This document shows, piece by piece, positions 1 through 12,064 of a stretch of 35,005 nucleotides of DNA. The notes below the pieces were generated by a model. That model did no database searches and was not told the origin of the DNA. It saw only the letters and a list, made by a program, of their open reading frames with translations. Made by a program: the position numbers and the translations under genes. The stretch comes from Kineosporia babensis (GTDB lineage Bacteria; Actinomycetota; Actinomycetes; Actinomycetales; Kineosporiaceae), in assembly GCF_021129305.1 (NCBI RefSeq), contig NZ_JAJOMB010000041.1:1-35005 (forward strand). The letters are read 5' to 3'. Within the stretch, counting starts at the first letter, position 1, and every line of letters starts with the position of its first letter.

Positions 1-50
1 CGACTCGAGTCCCTCCCCGACTCGAGTCCCGTGACCGGGACTCTGAGTCG
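1..50 (+). terminator. Hairpin at left edge, probable dnaA-side terminator
   Basis: CGACTCGAGTCCC at 18-30 pairs with 37-50 across the loop GTGACC, leaving one bulged base. An extra copy of the same 13-mer lies at 1-13, so a repeat may continue to the left. There is no T-run after the stem. In related genomes dnaA ends just left of oriC, so this is plausibly the dnaA terminator; that assignment is inference because dnaA is outside the window. Confidence 0.5.
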
Positions 51-151
51 AACCGCTTCTCCGGCCTCTCGGGGCCTGGCTCAGATGGCCCTCGCCGGCC
101 CTGACCGCAGGCGCTGAGGCCTCCCAAAACATGGTTCTCGCCTGCCTGTTA

Positions 152-194
152 CTTGTTTTCCGAGCAGTGCTTCTGAACGCGCTTGGAAAACAAG
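152..194. repeat. 10-bp inverted repeat at the left edge of oriC
   Basis: CTTGTTTTCC (152-161) and GGAAAACAAG (185-194) are perfect inverted copies separated by 23 bp. They lie immediately outside the first DnaA-box-like site. The role is unknown; a protein-binding site or a structured transcript end would both fit. Confidence 0.5.
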
Positions 195-211
195 CAGCGG
201 CCTCGAAGTCC

Positions 212-1092
212 TTGTACACAGGCTTTTGCACAGGCTGTTTGCACTGGTCAGTGGCGTCCAACGAAGTTTTCCACTGGTTCTCCACAGGCGGCATACTTTT
301 ACCCGCGGGCCAGGGGAGGGATCGACGAGTGTCGTATTCGACGGTTTCCCCAGTTCAGAGGCCAAAGACGGGGCCGCGAGCCGGAACTGACCAACTGGCT
401 CGGTCTCAGGTCTGTCCACACTGTGTACAGACTGGGGATGGAATCTGTGGAAAACCCTGTGGGAGAGGGCATGACACGAGGTGCTGTCGGCGAAAGTCGT
501 TTGCTGGACTCGAGTTGCCCGGTTATCCACAGGCTCGGAGCGTTATGCACAGCAGTGGAAAAACTTCGCGATCCGCGCACAGGTGGGGATAACTTTGTGG
601 ACAAGGTGGTGCCTGCAGGACTTGTCCACAGCAGTTCTCAACAGGGCTGCGCTTTCGCCTTTGTGCCTCTGACCGGTCAAAACGGCAAAAGCTGGGGTGC
701 CGCACGATGACTCGAGAGCTTTGTTGACAGCCCGTGGACAACGCTCGGACGACCCGTGGATAACTCGAAACCATGCGCCGTGAATATTTCCGTGGATGAA
801 GGCCAGTTTTCTGGGGATGGACTGTGGATATCTGTGGGTCTTTTGTGGAGAACGGTGGACAACCCTGTTGGTAGTCCACGGTCTTTCCACCGTTCATCCA
901 CCGACGACGCCGATTCATCCACTGTCTGTCTACAGGCCTCTAACTCGATGACCTGCAAAAACAAGGGTTATCAACAGTTTCCACAAGCGCTACTACAAAC
1001 ACCAAACAGTTAACTCGAGGAAAATTTGCATTCCGCCAACATTTGGCTTGGACGAACGAGCCCGGCCTGGGCGGCCTGTGGGTTGGGGATAA
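212..1092. other. Chromosomal replication origin (oriC), DnaA-box cluster
   Basis: This gene-free interval is dense in matches to the DnaA box TT(A/G)TCCACA on both strands. Perfect copies are at 523-531 (TTATCCACA), 596-604 (TGTGGACAA, reverse) and 622-630 (TTGTCCACA). One-mismatch copies are at 212-220, 278-286, 412-420, 446-454, 543-551, 584-592, 733-741, 755-763, 823-831, 844-852, 854-862, 968-976 and 1084-1092. Orientation is mixed, with mainly reverse boxes from 733 to 862. A dnaA-dnaN spacer with many boxes is the established oriC layout in Streptomyces and Mycobacterium, and dnaN follows here at 2461. The sequence shows boxes and position; origin activity is inferred. Confidence 0.93.
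950..1045. other. AT-richer stretch, candidate DNA unwinding element
   Basis: This interval is clearly richer in A and T than its surroundings, with runs such as CAAAAACAAGGG, TTATCAACAG and GGAAAATTTGC. It sits at the dnaN-proximal end of the DnaA-box cluster and contains one box-like site (968-976). DNA unwinding elements of bacterial origins are AT-rich and adjoin DnaA boxes, so this is the best candidate here. The call rests on composition and position only. Confidence 0.45.
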
Positions 1093-1208
1093 GCAAGGAG
1101 GACCAAGCTGCCTTGCACGTACAAGTGTTCGAATGGCTCGAGTCCTTGTCTGCGGTCTTCGGCAGACGGTGCCTCGGCCCTGAGCAACAGGTTGAGGCGA
1201 TCCAGACG

Positions 1209-1280
1209 GTCGAGGAGGTCGAGGAGGTCGAGGCAGTCGAGGCAGTCGAGGCAGTCGAGGCAGTCGAGGCAGTCGAGGCA
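1209..1280. repeat. 9-bp tandem repeat, 8 copies
   Basis: Two copies of GTCGAGGAG (1209-1226) are followed by six exact copies of GTCGAGGCA (1227-1280). A short open frame here would read Val-Glu-(Glu/Ala) repeats, but it lacks a recognisable start region or conserved sequence, so I treat it as a non-coding tandem repeat in the oriC-dnaN spacer. Confidence 0.9.
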
Positions 1281-1460
1281 GAGCTCTCGACGCTGATGGC
1301 GACCGGCGCCGGCGCTTGAGGGGATGCCCTAGGGATGAGCTCGGGGTGCAGCAGCAGAGTGCGTTGGTGAAGTGGCGAGCGTTGACGGGCCAGGCCTCTG
1401 AAGGGCTAGTGCACGACTGTCGATCGTGGTGGTGAGCGAGAAGCATCTGATTCAGTTGCT

Positions 1461-1607
1461 CGGCGCTCGGCGCTCGGCGCTCGGCGCTCGGCGCTCGGCG
1501 CTCGGCGCTCGGCGCTCGGCGCTCGGCGCTCGGCGCTCGGCGCTCGGCGCTCGGCGCTCGGCGACCGGCGACCGGCGACCGGCGACCGGCGACCGGCGAC
1601 CGGCGAC
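1461..1607. repeat. 7-bp tandem repeat, 21 copies (14 CGGCGCT + 7 CGGCGAC)
   Basis: Fourteen uninterrupted copies of CGGCGCT occupy 1461-1558. They are followed without a break by seven copies of CGGCGAC at 1559-1607, so the two halves differ at positions 6-7 of the unit. The array is perfect, which suggests recent expansion by slippage. Because 7 is not a multiple of 3, length changes would shift any frame, and several frames are open across it by chance. No spacers exist, so it is not a CRISPR. Confidence 0.97.
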
Positions 1608-2378
1608 GTGGTCATGGCGACGTCGCCGTGGCGAAGTGGGCCAGAAAGCGTGGTTGGTGCTCCAGCGAGCGCAGCATGCGTGCCAGCAGCCGAGCCGTGC
1701 GGCCACCAATTCGGTTACCAGTCGGCCACCAGTGATGACCGCACCGCAGCCGACGGCAGACCAACGACTGGAGCCGATCGAGGCCATCTCAGCGAGCTGA
1801 CCAGAAGCCATTCCGGCAGCCGGTCGTGGGCGGGCTCGCATCTGCCTCCGATGCATCGGCTGGTGGGTTCGGGGGGCGGGCTCTTCGGGCACCGCAGACC
1901 CTCACCGGAACCCGAACTGCACACCCCTGCCAAGGCACCCGCGGGCGAACAGCGCCAGCCTCGTGACGGTGGTGAGCCCGACCCAAGTCACGGCCCACCC
2001 ACAACGGGTGCCCTGACTGATCCCGGTTCGCCCAAACCCAGGCACCCACAAACGCCCACGCCCTACCGGACCCAGCAACCACGTCCTCAAGCAACCCCCA
2101 CAGCCCCCTGAAGGCGACCCAGCCGCACCAGCCGGGTGATTACCTACCCGGCTGCCAGCAATCGCCCAGAAGGCCCCACAGCCGCCCGCCCCGCCCACGC
2201 AACGACCAGTGGCAGCGGCGACCACCACGTCCTCAAGCTCGAACCGTCACCACAAGCCCGGGCCGGACTGCGCTGCGACAGCCAGGACCCCGACCGTCCG
2301 CTCGCCGCCGAGCCCGCGACCCGCCGATCGAATTCCCCCCGCCTCGCCAACTCGCGTAATGTCGGCGGGCAAGAACTT
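1608..2378. other. Gene-free spacer between 7-bp array and dnaN leader
   Basis: I see no convincing gene. Open frames run through on both strands but are Pro/Arg/Ser-rich, overlap one another and have no recognisable domain or good ribosome binding site. The stretch holds a 9-bp hairpin, CAGCCGGGT (2129-2137) with ACCCGGCTG (2146-2154), and a 15-bp direct repeat ACCACGTCCTCAAGC at 2078-2092 and 2224-2238. Confidence 0.6.
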
Positions 2379-2420
2379 CACATCTGAGGCCCGGTCTCCT
2401 GTGACCGGGCCGCAGATGTG
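2379..2420. promoter_or_regulatory. 18-bp inverted repeat just upstream of dnaN
   Basis: The arms 2379-2396 (CACATCTG-A-GGCCCGGTC) and 2403-2420 pair along 18 positions with a single A/G mismatch around a 6-nt loop. The repeat ends 40 bp before the dnaN start. It has no T-run. It may be an RNA leader hairpin or attenuator of dnaN, the end of a transcript arriving from oriC, or a protein operator; the sequence alone does not decide. Confidence 0.7.
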
Positions 2421-2460
2421 TCTTCCGACAAGTCATCGGCCAGTTGTGGAGGGGTTACCC

Positions 2461-3591
2461 GTGAAATTCCGGGTTGAGCGCGACGCTCTGGCGGACGCAG
2501 TGGCCTGGGCAGCCCGTGCCCTGCCCAGCCGTCCCCCGGTCCCGGTCCTCGCAGGTCTCCTGCTCGAGGCGGACGCGGTCGGCGTTCTGCGGCTCTCCAG
2601 CTTCGACTACGAGGTCTCGGCCCGGGTCGAGGTTCCGGCCGACGTGATGGACGCGGGCACCGCCCTGGTCTCCGGCAAGCTGCTGGCCGACATCTGCCGC
2701 TCGCTGCCGGCGAAGCCGGTCGACGTCACCACCGACGGTTCCAAGGTCTCGGTCGTCTGCGGCTCCGGCCGATTCACCCTGCTGACCATGCCGGTGGAGG
2801 AATACCCCACCCTGCCGGTGATGCCCGATGCGTCCGGTACGGTCGCGGGTGACATCTTCACCCAGGCGGTGGGGCAGGTCAGCATCGCAGCCAGCCGGGA
2901 CGAGACGCTCCCGATCCTCACCGGGATCCGGTGCGAGATCGAGAGCGACCAGATCACGCTTCTCGCCACCGACCGGTACCGGCTCGCGATGCGTACCTTG
3001 CCCTGGCATCCTGGCGACCCGAGTCAGAGCAGCGTCGCCCTGGTCCGGGCACGCACCCTTTCCGACGTGGCGAAGGCTCTTGGCACCAGCGCCGACGTCA
3101 CCCTGGCCCTCACCACCGGCGGAGCGACCGAGATGATCGGTTTCGAGGCCGGCGGCCGCCGCACCACCTCATTGCTGGTGGAGGGCGACTACCCCAAGGT
3201 TCGTGCGCTGTTCCCCGACAAGGTGGAGACATATGCGCTGGTGGGAACGCAGGCTCTGACAGACGCGGTGAAACGGGTCGCGTTGGTGGCGGAACGGAAC
3301 ACTCCGGTCCGACTCACCTTCACGGAGGGCCTCCTGACGCTGGAGGCCGGGCAAGGAGAAGATGCTCAGGCATCGGAAGCAGTTGAGTCGACCCTCGTTG
3401 GTGACGATCTCTCCATCGCCTTCAATCCGCAGTTCCTGCTCGACGGCCTCGGGGCGCTGAACTCGCCCCTGGTCCGCCTGTCATTCACTCAGCCCACCAA
3501 GCCCGCGGTGCTGTCGCCGCAAACCGATCCGGAAGGGTCGGACGACAGCAGCTATCGGTACCTCCTGATGCCGGTGCGAATCGCGGGCTGA
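2461..3591 (+). CDS. dnaN: DNA polymerase III sliding clamp (beta subunit)
   Basis: The 376-aa product is the ring-shaped processivity clamp that tethers DNA polymerase III to DNA and recruits repair enzymes. The length and the three-fold clamp layout fit the family: N-terminal MKFRVERDALADAVAWAARALPS, the middle-domain phrase ATDRYRLAMR, and a C-terminus ending in YRYLLMPVR, which resembles the usual clamp ending. The chosen GTG at 2461 has GGAGGGG at 2448-2454 at ideal spacing and gives the usual N-terminus. A longer open frame starting at 2209 extends into the spacer and is not credible. It follows oriC, as in nearly all actinomycetes, and gnd starts 20 bp downstream, probably co-transcribed. 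The preceding inverted repeat may influence expression. Confidence 0.98.
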   Translation: MKFRVERDALADAVAWAARALPSRPPVPVLAGLLLEADAVGVLRLSSFDYEVSARVEVPADVMDAGTALVSGKLLADICRSLPAKPVDVTTDGSKVSVVCGSGRFTLLTMPVEEYPTLPVMPDASGTVAGDIFTQAVGQVSIAASRDETLPILTGIRCEIESDQITLLATDRYRLAMRTLPWHPGDPSQSSVALVRARTLSDVAKALGTSADVTLALTTGGATEMIGFEAGGRRTTSLLVEGDYPKVRALFPDKVETYALVGTQALTDAVKRVALVAERNTPVRLTFTEGLLTLEAGQGEDAQASEAVESTLVGDDLSIAFNPQFLLDGLGALNSPLVRLSFTQPTKPAVLSPQTDPEGSDDSSYRYLLMPVRIAG

Positions 3592-3611
3592 GCCCCGAAG
3601 GGAAAGACCCC

Positions 3612-4541
3612 GTGCACATCGGAATGATCGGCCTCGGCCGCATGGGCGGCAACATGTACAAGCGCCTGACCGAGGCCGGCATCAAGGTCACCGGTTACGA
3701 CCGCGACCCGAATGTCAGTGACGTCGCCTCGGTCAAGGAACTTGTCGACGCCCTGCCCGGCCCGCGCATCGTCTGGATCATGGTGCCCTCCGGTGACATC
3801 ACCCGGAACACCGTCGAGGAACTGGGCAACCTGCTCTCCCCCGGTGACCTGGTCATCGAGGGCGGCAACTCGCGCTTCAGCGACGACTTCCTGCACGCCA
3901 AGGCGCTGGCCGAGAAGGGCATCGAGTACGTCGACTGCGGCGTCTCCGGTGGTGTCTGGGGCCTGAAGAACGGTTACGGCCTGATGGTCGGCGGTGACGC
4001 CAAGAACATCGAGCGCGCCATGCCGATCTTCGACGCGCTGCGCCCGGAGGGCCCGCGCGAAGAGGGCTTCGTCCACGTCGGTGAGATCGGCGCCGGGCAC
4101 TACGCGAAGATGGTCCACAACGGCATCGAGTACGGCCTGATGCAGGCCTACGCCGAGGGCTACGAGCTGCTCGCCGCCAAGGACATCGTCAAGGACGTGA
4201 CCGGTAGCTTCAAGGCCTGGACCCGGGGCACCGTGGTCCGCTCCTGGCTGCTGGACCTGCTGGTCAAGGGCCTGGAGGAAGACCCGGGCTTCTCGCAGAT
4301 CACCGGCTACGTCAACGACTCCGGCGAGGGTCGCTGGACGATCGAGGAGTGCATCGCCAACGCCGTGCCGGCGCCGGTGATGACGGCTGCTCTGTACTCC
4401 CGGTTCACCAGCCGCCAGGACGACTCCCCGGCGATGAAGGCCGTGGCGGCGCTGCGCAACCAGTTCGGCGGACACGCCACCACCGCCAAGGCCGCGGCGG
4501 ACGCGGGCCCGAGCTCGGGTTCCGGTTCCACGCAGTCCTAA
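3612..4541 (+). CDS. gnd: 6-phosphogluconate dehydrogenase, decarboxylating (short form)
   Basis: The 309-aa enzyme oxidises and decarboxylates 6-phosphogluconate to ribulose 5-phosphate in the pentose phosphate pathway. The Rossmann motif GLGRMG is at residues 7-12 and the substrate motif GVSGGVWGLKNGYGLMVGG starts near 110. The catalytic segment KMVHNGIEYG contains Lys166, Asn170 and Glu173. About 300 aa is the short type, compared with about 470 aa for the long enzyme. Asp30 at the end of the second beta strand (GYDRDP) suggests NAD rather than NADP preference; that is inference. The GTG start at 3612 follows a GGGAAAG-like site. Its place between dnaN and recF is conserved in actinomycetes and has no obvious replication role. 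The last residues are a low-complexity Ser/Gly tail. Confidence 0.95.
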   Translation: MHIGMIGLGRMGGNMYKRLTEAGIKVTGYDRDPNVSDVASVKELVDALPGPRIVWIMVPSGDITRNTVEELGNLLSPGDLVIEGGNSRFSDDFLHAKALAEKGIEYVDCGVSGGVWGLKNGYGLMVGGDAKNIERAMPIFDALRPEGPREEGFVHVGEIGAGHYAKMVHNGIEYGLMQAYAEGYELLAAKDIVKDVTGSFKAWTRGTVVRSWLLDLLVKGLEEDPGFSQITGYVNDSGEGRWTIEECIANAVPAPVMTAALYSRFTSRQDDSPAMKAVAALRNQFGGHATTAKAAADAGPSSGSGSTQS

Positions 4542-4557
4542 GCACCGAACGACCGGA

Positions 4558-4590
4558 CCGCCGGGCGCCCGAAACCTGGGTGCCCGGCGG
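4558..4590 (+). terminator. Hairpin terminator after gnd
   Basis: CCGCCGGGCGCCC (4558-4570) pairs with GGGTGCCCGGCGG (4578-4590) over 13 bp, including one G-T wobble, around loop GAAACCT. There is no clear T-run, as is common in GC-rich actinomycetes. It separates dnaN-gnd from recF, so recF probably has its own promoter in 4591-4795. Confidence 0.75.
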
Positions 4591-4795
4591 TTCAGTCGTG
4601 CAAGGACCAGACCAGTCGGGCAAGGACCGGCAGACCCTCGCTGGACTCCCGGCCGGGTGAGCACGACGATGGTGGGCGATCCGAAAGTCCACCAATGGAC
4701 GCCGGTGCGCGCGTACGTCCACAAAAAAGACGTACGAGTCAGGCACCTTGGTACAGCTGCCCCATCCGACCCGGACCGGAGACCGATCCGCCCAG

Positions 4796-5965
4796 ATGCA
4801 CGTCACCCATCTCTCGTTGGCCGACTTCCGCTCCTACGAGAGCGCCGAGCTCCCCCTGGAGCCGGGAGTGACCGCCCTGGTCGGGCCGAACGGGCAGGGT
4901 AAGACGAATCTGGTGGAGGCGATCGGCTACATCGCATCGCACTCCAGCCACCGGGTCAGCACCGACTTCCCGCTGATCCGGGCCGGGGCAGCGCGCGCGG
5001 TGGTACGTACAGCGATCCAGCGGGACGACCGCAAATCGCTGGTGGAGCTGGAGATCGCGGCCAAGGGAAGCAATCGGGCCCGGATCAACCGCTCGCCGGT
5101 CACCCGCCCCCGGGATGCGCTCGGGATGTTGCGCACGGTGCTCTTCGCGCCGGAGGACCTGGTCATCGTCAAGGGCGATCCGGACAGTCGGCGCCGGTTC
5201 ATGGACGACCTGCTGGTGCTGCGAGCGCCGCGCTACGCCGGGGTCCGCTCGGACTACGACAAGGTGCTGCGCCAGCGAAACGCGCTGCTCAAGACCGCCG
5301 GTAAGGCTCGGCGGTCGGGCCGTACCCCCGATCTGAGCACGCTGGACGTCTGGAACACGCACCTGGTGAACGTCGGCGCGGAGCTGCTGTACGCCCGGTT
5401 GTTCCTGGTCAGGGCGTTGACGCCGCTGGTTGCGGGCTCGTACGAGGCGGTCAGCCTGGGGCAGGGCAACGCCACCCTGACGTATCGCAGCACGCTCGGC
5501 GAGGACATCGGCGGCCCGGCGACTGATACCCCAGTACAAATGGACGTCCCCGGCCGGGAGTTCTTACGGGAGCGGTTGCTTGCGGCGATGGAGGAACAGC
5601 GGACCAGTGAGCTGGAACGCGGGGTAAGTCTGGTCGGCCCGCACCGGGACGACTTGTTGCTCAGCCTGGGTGGGCTGCCGGCCAAGGGGTATGCCAGTCA
5701 CGGCGAGTCCTGGTCGTTCGCCCTGGCGTTGCGGTTGGCGTCGTACGACCTGCTGCGCGGCGACGGGGACGAGTCGGCCGAGCCGGTGCTGATTCTGGAC
5801 GACGTGTTTGCCGAGCTGGACGCTGGTCGCCGCGAGCGTCTGGCCGAGATGGTGGCCGGCGCGGAGCAGGTGCTGGTGACGGCGGCGGTGGCCGAGGATG
5901 TGCCGAAGGCGCTCAGCGGTGGCCGGGTCGACGTGGTGAAGGGAGCGGTGACACGTGTCCACTAG
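4796..5965 (+). CDS. recF: DNA replication and repair protein RecF
   Basis: The 389-aa SMC-like ATPase loads RecA at single-stranded gaps together with RecO and RecR. The N-terminus [21 protein letters not shown] is typical. Walker A GPNGQGKT is at residues 30-37, and the ABC-type end of the protein carries Walker [18 protein letters not shown]. The ATG at 4796 is preferred over an upstream TTG at 4748 because it yields the family N-terminus; GGAGA at 4778-4782 is a somewhat distant ribosome site. The stop codon overlaps the longest dciA frame by 11 bp. Position between gnd and DUF721 is the conserved actinomycete arrangement. Confidence 0.97.
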   Translation: MHVTHLSLADFRSYESAELPLEPGVTALVGPNGQGKTNLVEAIGYIASHSSHRVSTDFPLIRAGAARAVVRTAIQRDDRKSLVELEIAAKGSNRARINRSPVTRPRDALGMLRTVLFAPEDLVIVKGDPDSRRRFMDDLLVLRAPRYAGVRSDYDKVLRQRNALLKTAGKARRSGRTPDLSTLDVWNTHLVNVGAELLYARLFLVRALTPLVAGSYEAVSLGQGNATLTYRSTLGEDIGGPATDTPVQMDVPGREFLRERLLAAMEEQRTSELERGVSLVGPHRDDLLLSLGGLPAKGYASHGESWSFALALRLASYDLLRGDGDESAEPVLILDDVFAELDAGRRERLAEMVAGAEQVLVTAAVAEDVPKALSGGRVDVVKGAVTRVH

Positions 5966-6740
5966 GAGCGGCCGGGATCGGGGCAACAACTCGGTCACGA
6001 ACAACGAACAGGGTTTATCCACAGGTTCCACACACCCTGTGGGAAACGCCGGGTCAGCTGGGGATAAAACTCCCCCACCCCCCGTCCCTCCTGTGGAAAA
6101 CCATGTGGACACAGATTCGCGTTCAGGTGTGGACAAGAGCCGGGGGGTTTCCCTCCCGCCGCCCGGTTCGGCGGGCGTCAGTGCAGGTCAAAGCGCAATC
6201 CACAATCCACAGGGGGATGTGGACAACGGTGCTGATGCAGTTCGCGCAGCCCTGGGGAGAGTGCGCGCGGCGGCCGCTGCCCGTGGGGAAAAACCCGGGG
6301 TTCCGGGCCGGGTCGGCGCCGCCGCACTGGCCCGGCAACGCCGTGAAGGAGCCAATACCCGCTCCGGTGCACACCCGGACGCCCGTGATCCACAGGGGCT
6401 GAACCGGGTGATGGCCCGGCTGATCGCCGAGCGCGGCTGGACCGAGACGGTGGCGATCGGCGGGGTGCTGGGCCGCTGGAACCAGATCGTCGGTGCCGAT
6501 GTGGCCGGGCACTGCCAGCCGATCAGCTTCGTCGACGGTGTGCTCACCGTGGGCGCCGACTCCTCGGCCTGGGCGACCCAGGTGCGTCTGCTCACCCCGA
6601 ACCTGCTCGGCCTGCTGGCCCGCGAGGTGGGTGAGGGCACCGTCACCCGGATCGTGGTGCGCGGCCCATCCGCGCCGTCGTGGCGGCACGGCCCGCGGGT
6701 GGCCCCCGGTTCCAAGGGACCGGGCGACACCTACGGGTGA
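5955..6740 (+). CDS. dciA: DciA-type helicase-loading protein (DUF721)
   Basis: The C-terminal part, from about residue 150, matches the DUF721/DciA fold ([37 protein letters not shown], then a WATQVRLL segment). DciA is the loader of the replicative helicase DnaB in bacteria lacking DnaC or DnaI. The 261-aa frame begins at GTG 5955 inside the recF end. Its first ~88 residues are low-complexity, have relaxed third-position GC, include a rare TTA leucine codon, and are written over DnaA-box sequences. The usual family N-terminus resembles the stretch [19 protein letters not shown], so an in-frame GTG at 6219 could be the true start. In that case 5966-6218 would be an intergenic spacer. The gene lies between recF and gyrB as in Mycobacterium and Streptomyces. 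The C-terminal domain call is secure; the start is not. Confidence 0.88.
   Translation: MSTRSGRDRGNNSVTNNEQGLSTGSTHPVGNAGSAGDKTPPPPVPPVENHVDTDSRSGVDKSRGVSLPPPGSAGVSAGQSAIHNPQGDVDNGADAVRAALGRVRAAAAARGEKPGVPGRVGAAALARQRREGANTRSGAHPDARDPQGLNRVMARLIAERGWTETVAIGGVLGRWNQIVGADVAGHCQPISFVDGVLTVGADSSAWATQVRLLTPNLLGLLAREVGEGTVTRIVVRGPSAPSWRHGPRVAPGSKGPGDTYG
6015..6394. other. Second cluster of DnaA boxes within the dciA 5' region
   Basis: Perfect TT(A/G)TCCACA boxes occur at 6015-6023 (TTATCCACA), 6128-6136 and 6218-6226 (both TGTGGACAA). One-mismatch boxes are at 6059-6067, 6092-6100, 6104-6112 and 6386-6394. Two-mismatch boxes are at 6024-6032, 6038-6046, 6196-6204 and 6203-6211. This density equals that of the main oriC but lies ~5 kb away and overlaps the dciA reading frame, where boxes are read as Val-Asp-Asn/Lys or Leu-Ser-Thr. 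It may act as a second origin module, a DnaA-titration site, or a regulatory site for dciA-gyrB. Boxes are seen directly; function is inferred. Confidence 0.8.
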
Positions 6741-9114
<2,374 letters not shown>

Positions 9115-9125
9115 TCCCCCAACGA

Positions 9126-9152
9126 GCCGTGGGCACCCAAGGTGCCCACGGC
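9126..9152 (+). terminator. Perfect 12-bp hairpin between gyrB and gyrA
   Basis: GCCGTGGGCACC (9126-9137) and GGTGCCCACGGC (9141-9152) pair perfectly around CAA, 11 bp after the gyrB stop. There is no T-run. It can act as a terminator or as partial attenuation between the two subunit genes, or as an mRNA 3'-end stabiliser. Confidence 0.7.
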
Positions 9153-9193
9153 GTCCTCAATTCGAAACAGCTTGCTAAGAACGAAGGATCGAC

Positions 9194-11839
<2,646 letters not shown>

Positions 11840-11859
11840 GCCGACTGATTGGTTGCCTG

Positions 11860-11905
11860 CCCCGGCCGTCAGCTGAGTAACACTGGACTCAGCAGACGGC
11901 CGGGG
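11860..11905 (+). terminator. Long hairpin terminator after gyrA
   Basis: CCCCGGCCGTCAGCTGAGT (11860-11878) pairs with 11887-11905 along 19 positions with one A/A mismatch and an 8-nt loop, shortly after the gyrA stop. This is the strongest hairpin in the replication block and very probably ends the gyrBA transcript. Confidence 0.85.
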
Positions 11906-12064
11906 TGACATGCTCTAGGGTCGGGATGTCGATGCTGGAGCGATAGGATCGGCTGAAACGGGTGTTGTTCACGCCCACGTTCGGCTAGTGAACGAGCAGC
12001 CGATCATGAATCTGACCGAATTCTGACGGCGGGTACCGCCGGCTGCTGAACGTGGAGGTGAGAC

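Noticed and set aside
131..1013. Several open frames of 60-175 codons on both strands in oriC
   Set aside because: They overlap one another, are read through DnaA boxes, and have no domain-like sequence or ribosome sites; the area is the origin.
1461..1607. Possible CRISPR array
   Set aside because: Units are 7 bp and contiguous without spacers, and no cas genes are present.
1406..2111. Arg/Ser/Ala-rich repetitive open frames over the 7-bp array
   Set aside because: All frames are open because the repeat unit has no stop codon; translation gives simple repeats only.
1..2460. parS centromere sites
   Set aside because: No match to the TGTTTCACGTGAAACA consensus was seen by eye in this stretch.
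3552..4724. 390-codon open frame antisense to gnd
   Set aside because: Shadow of a high-GC gene; gnd on the other strand has full family motifs.
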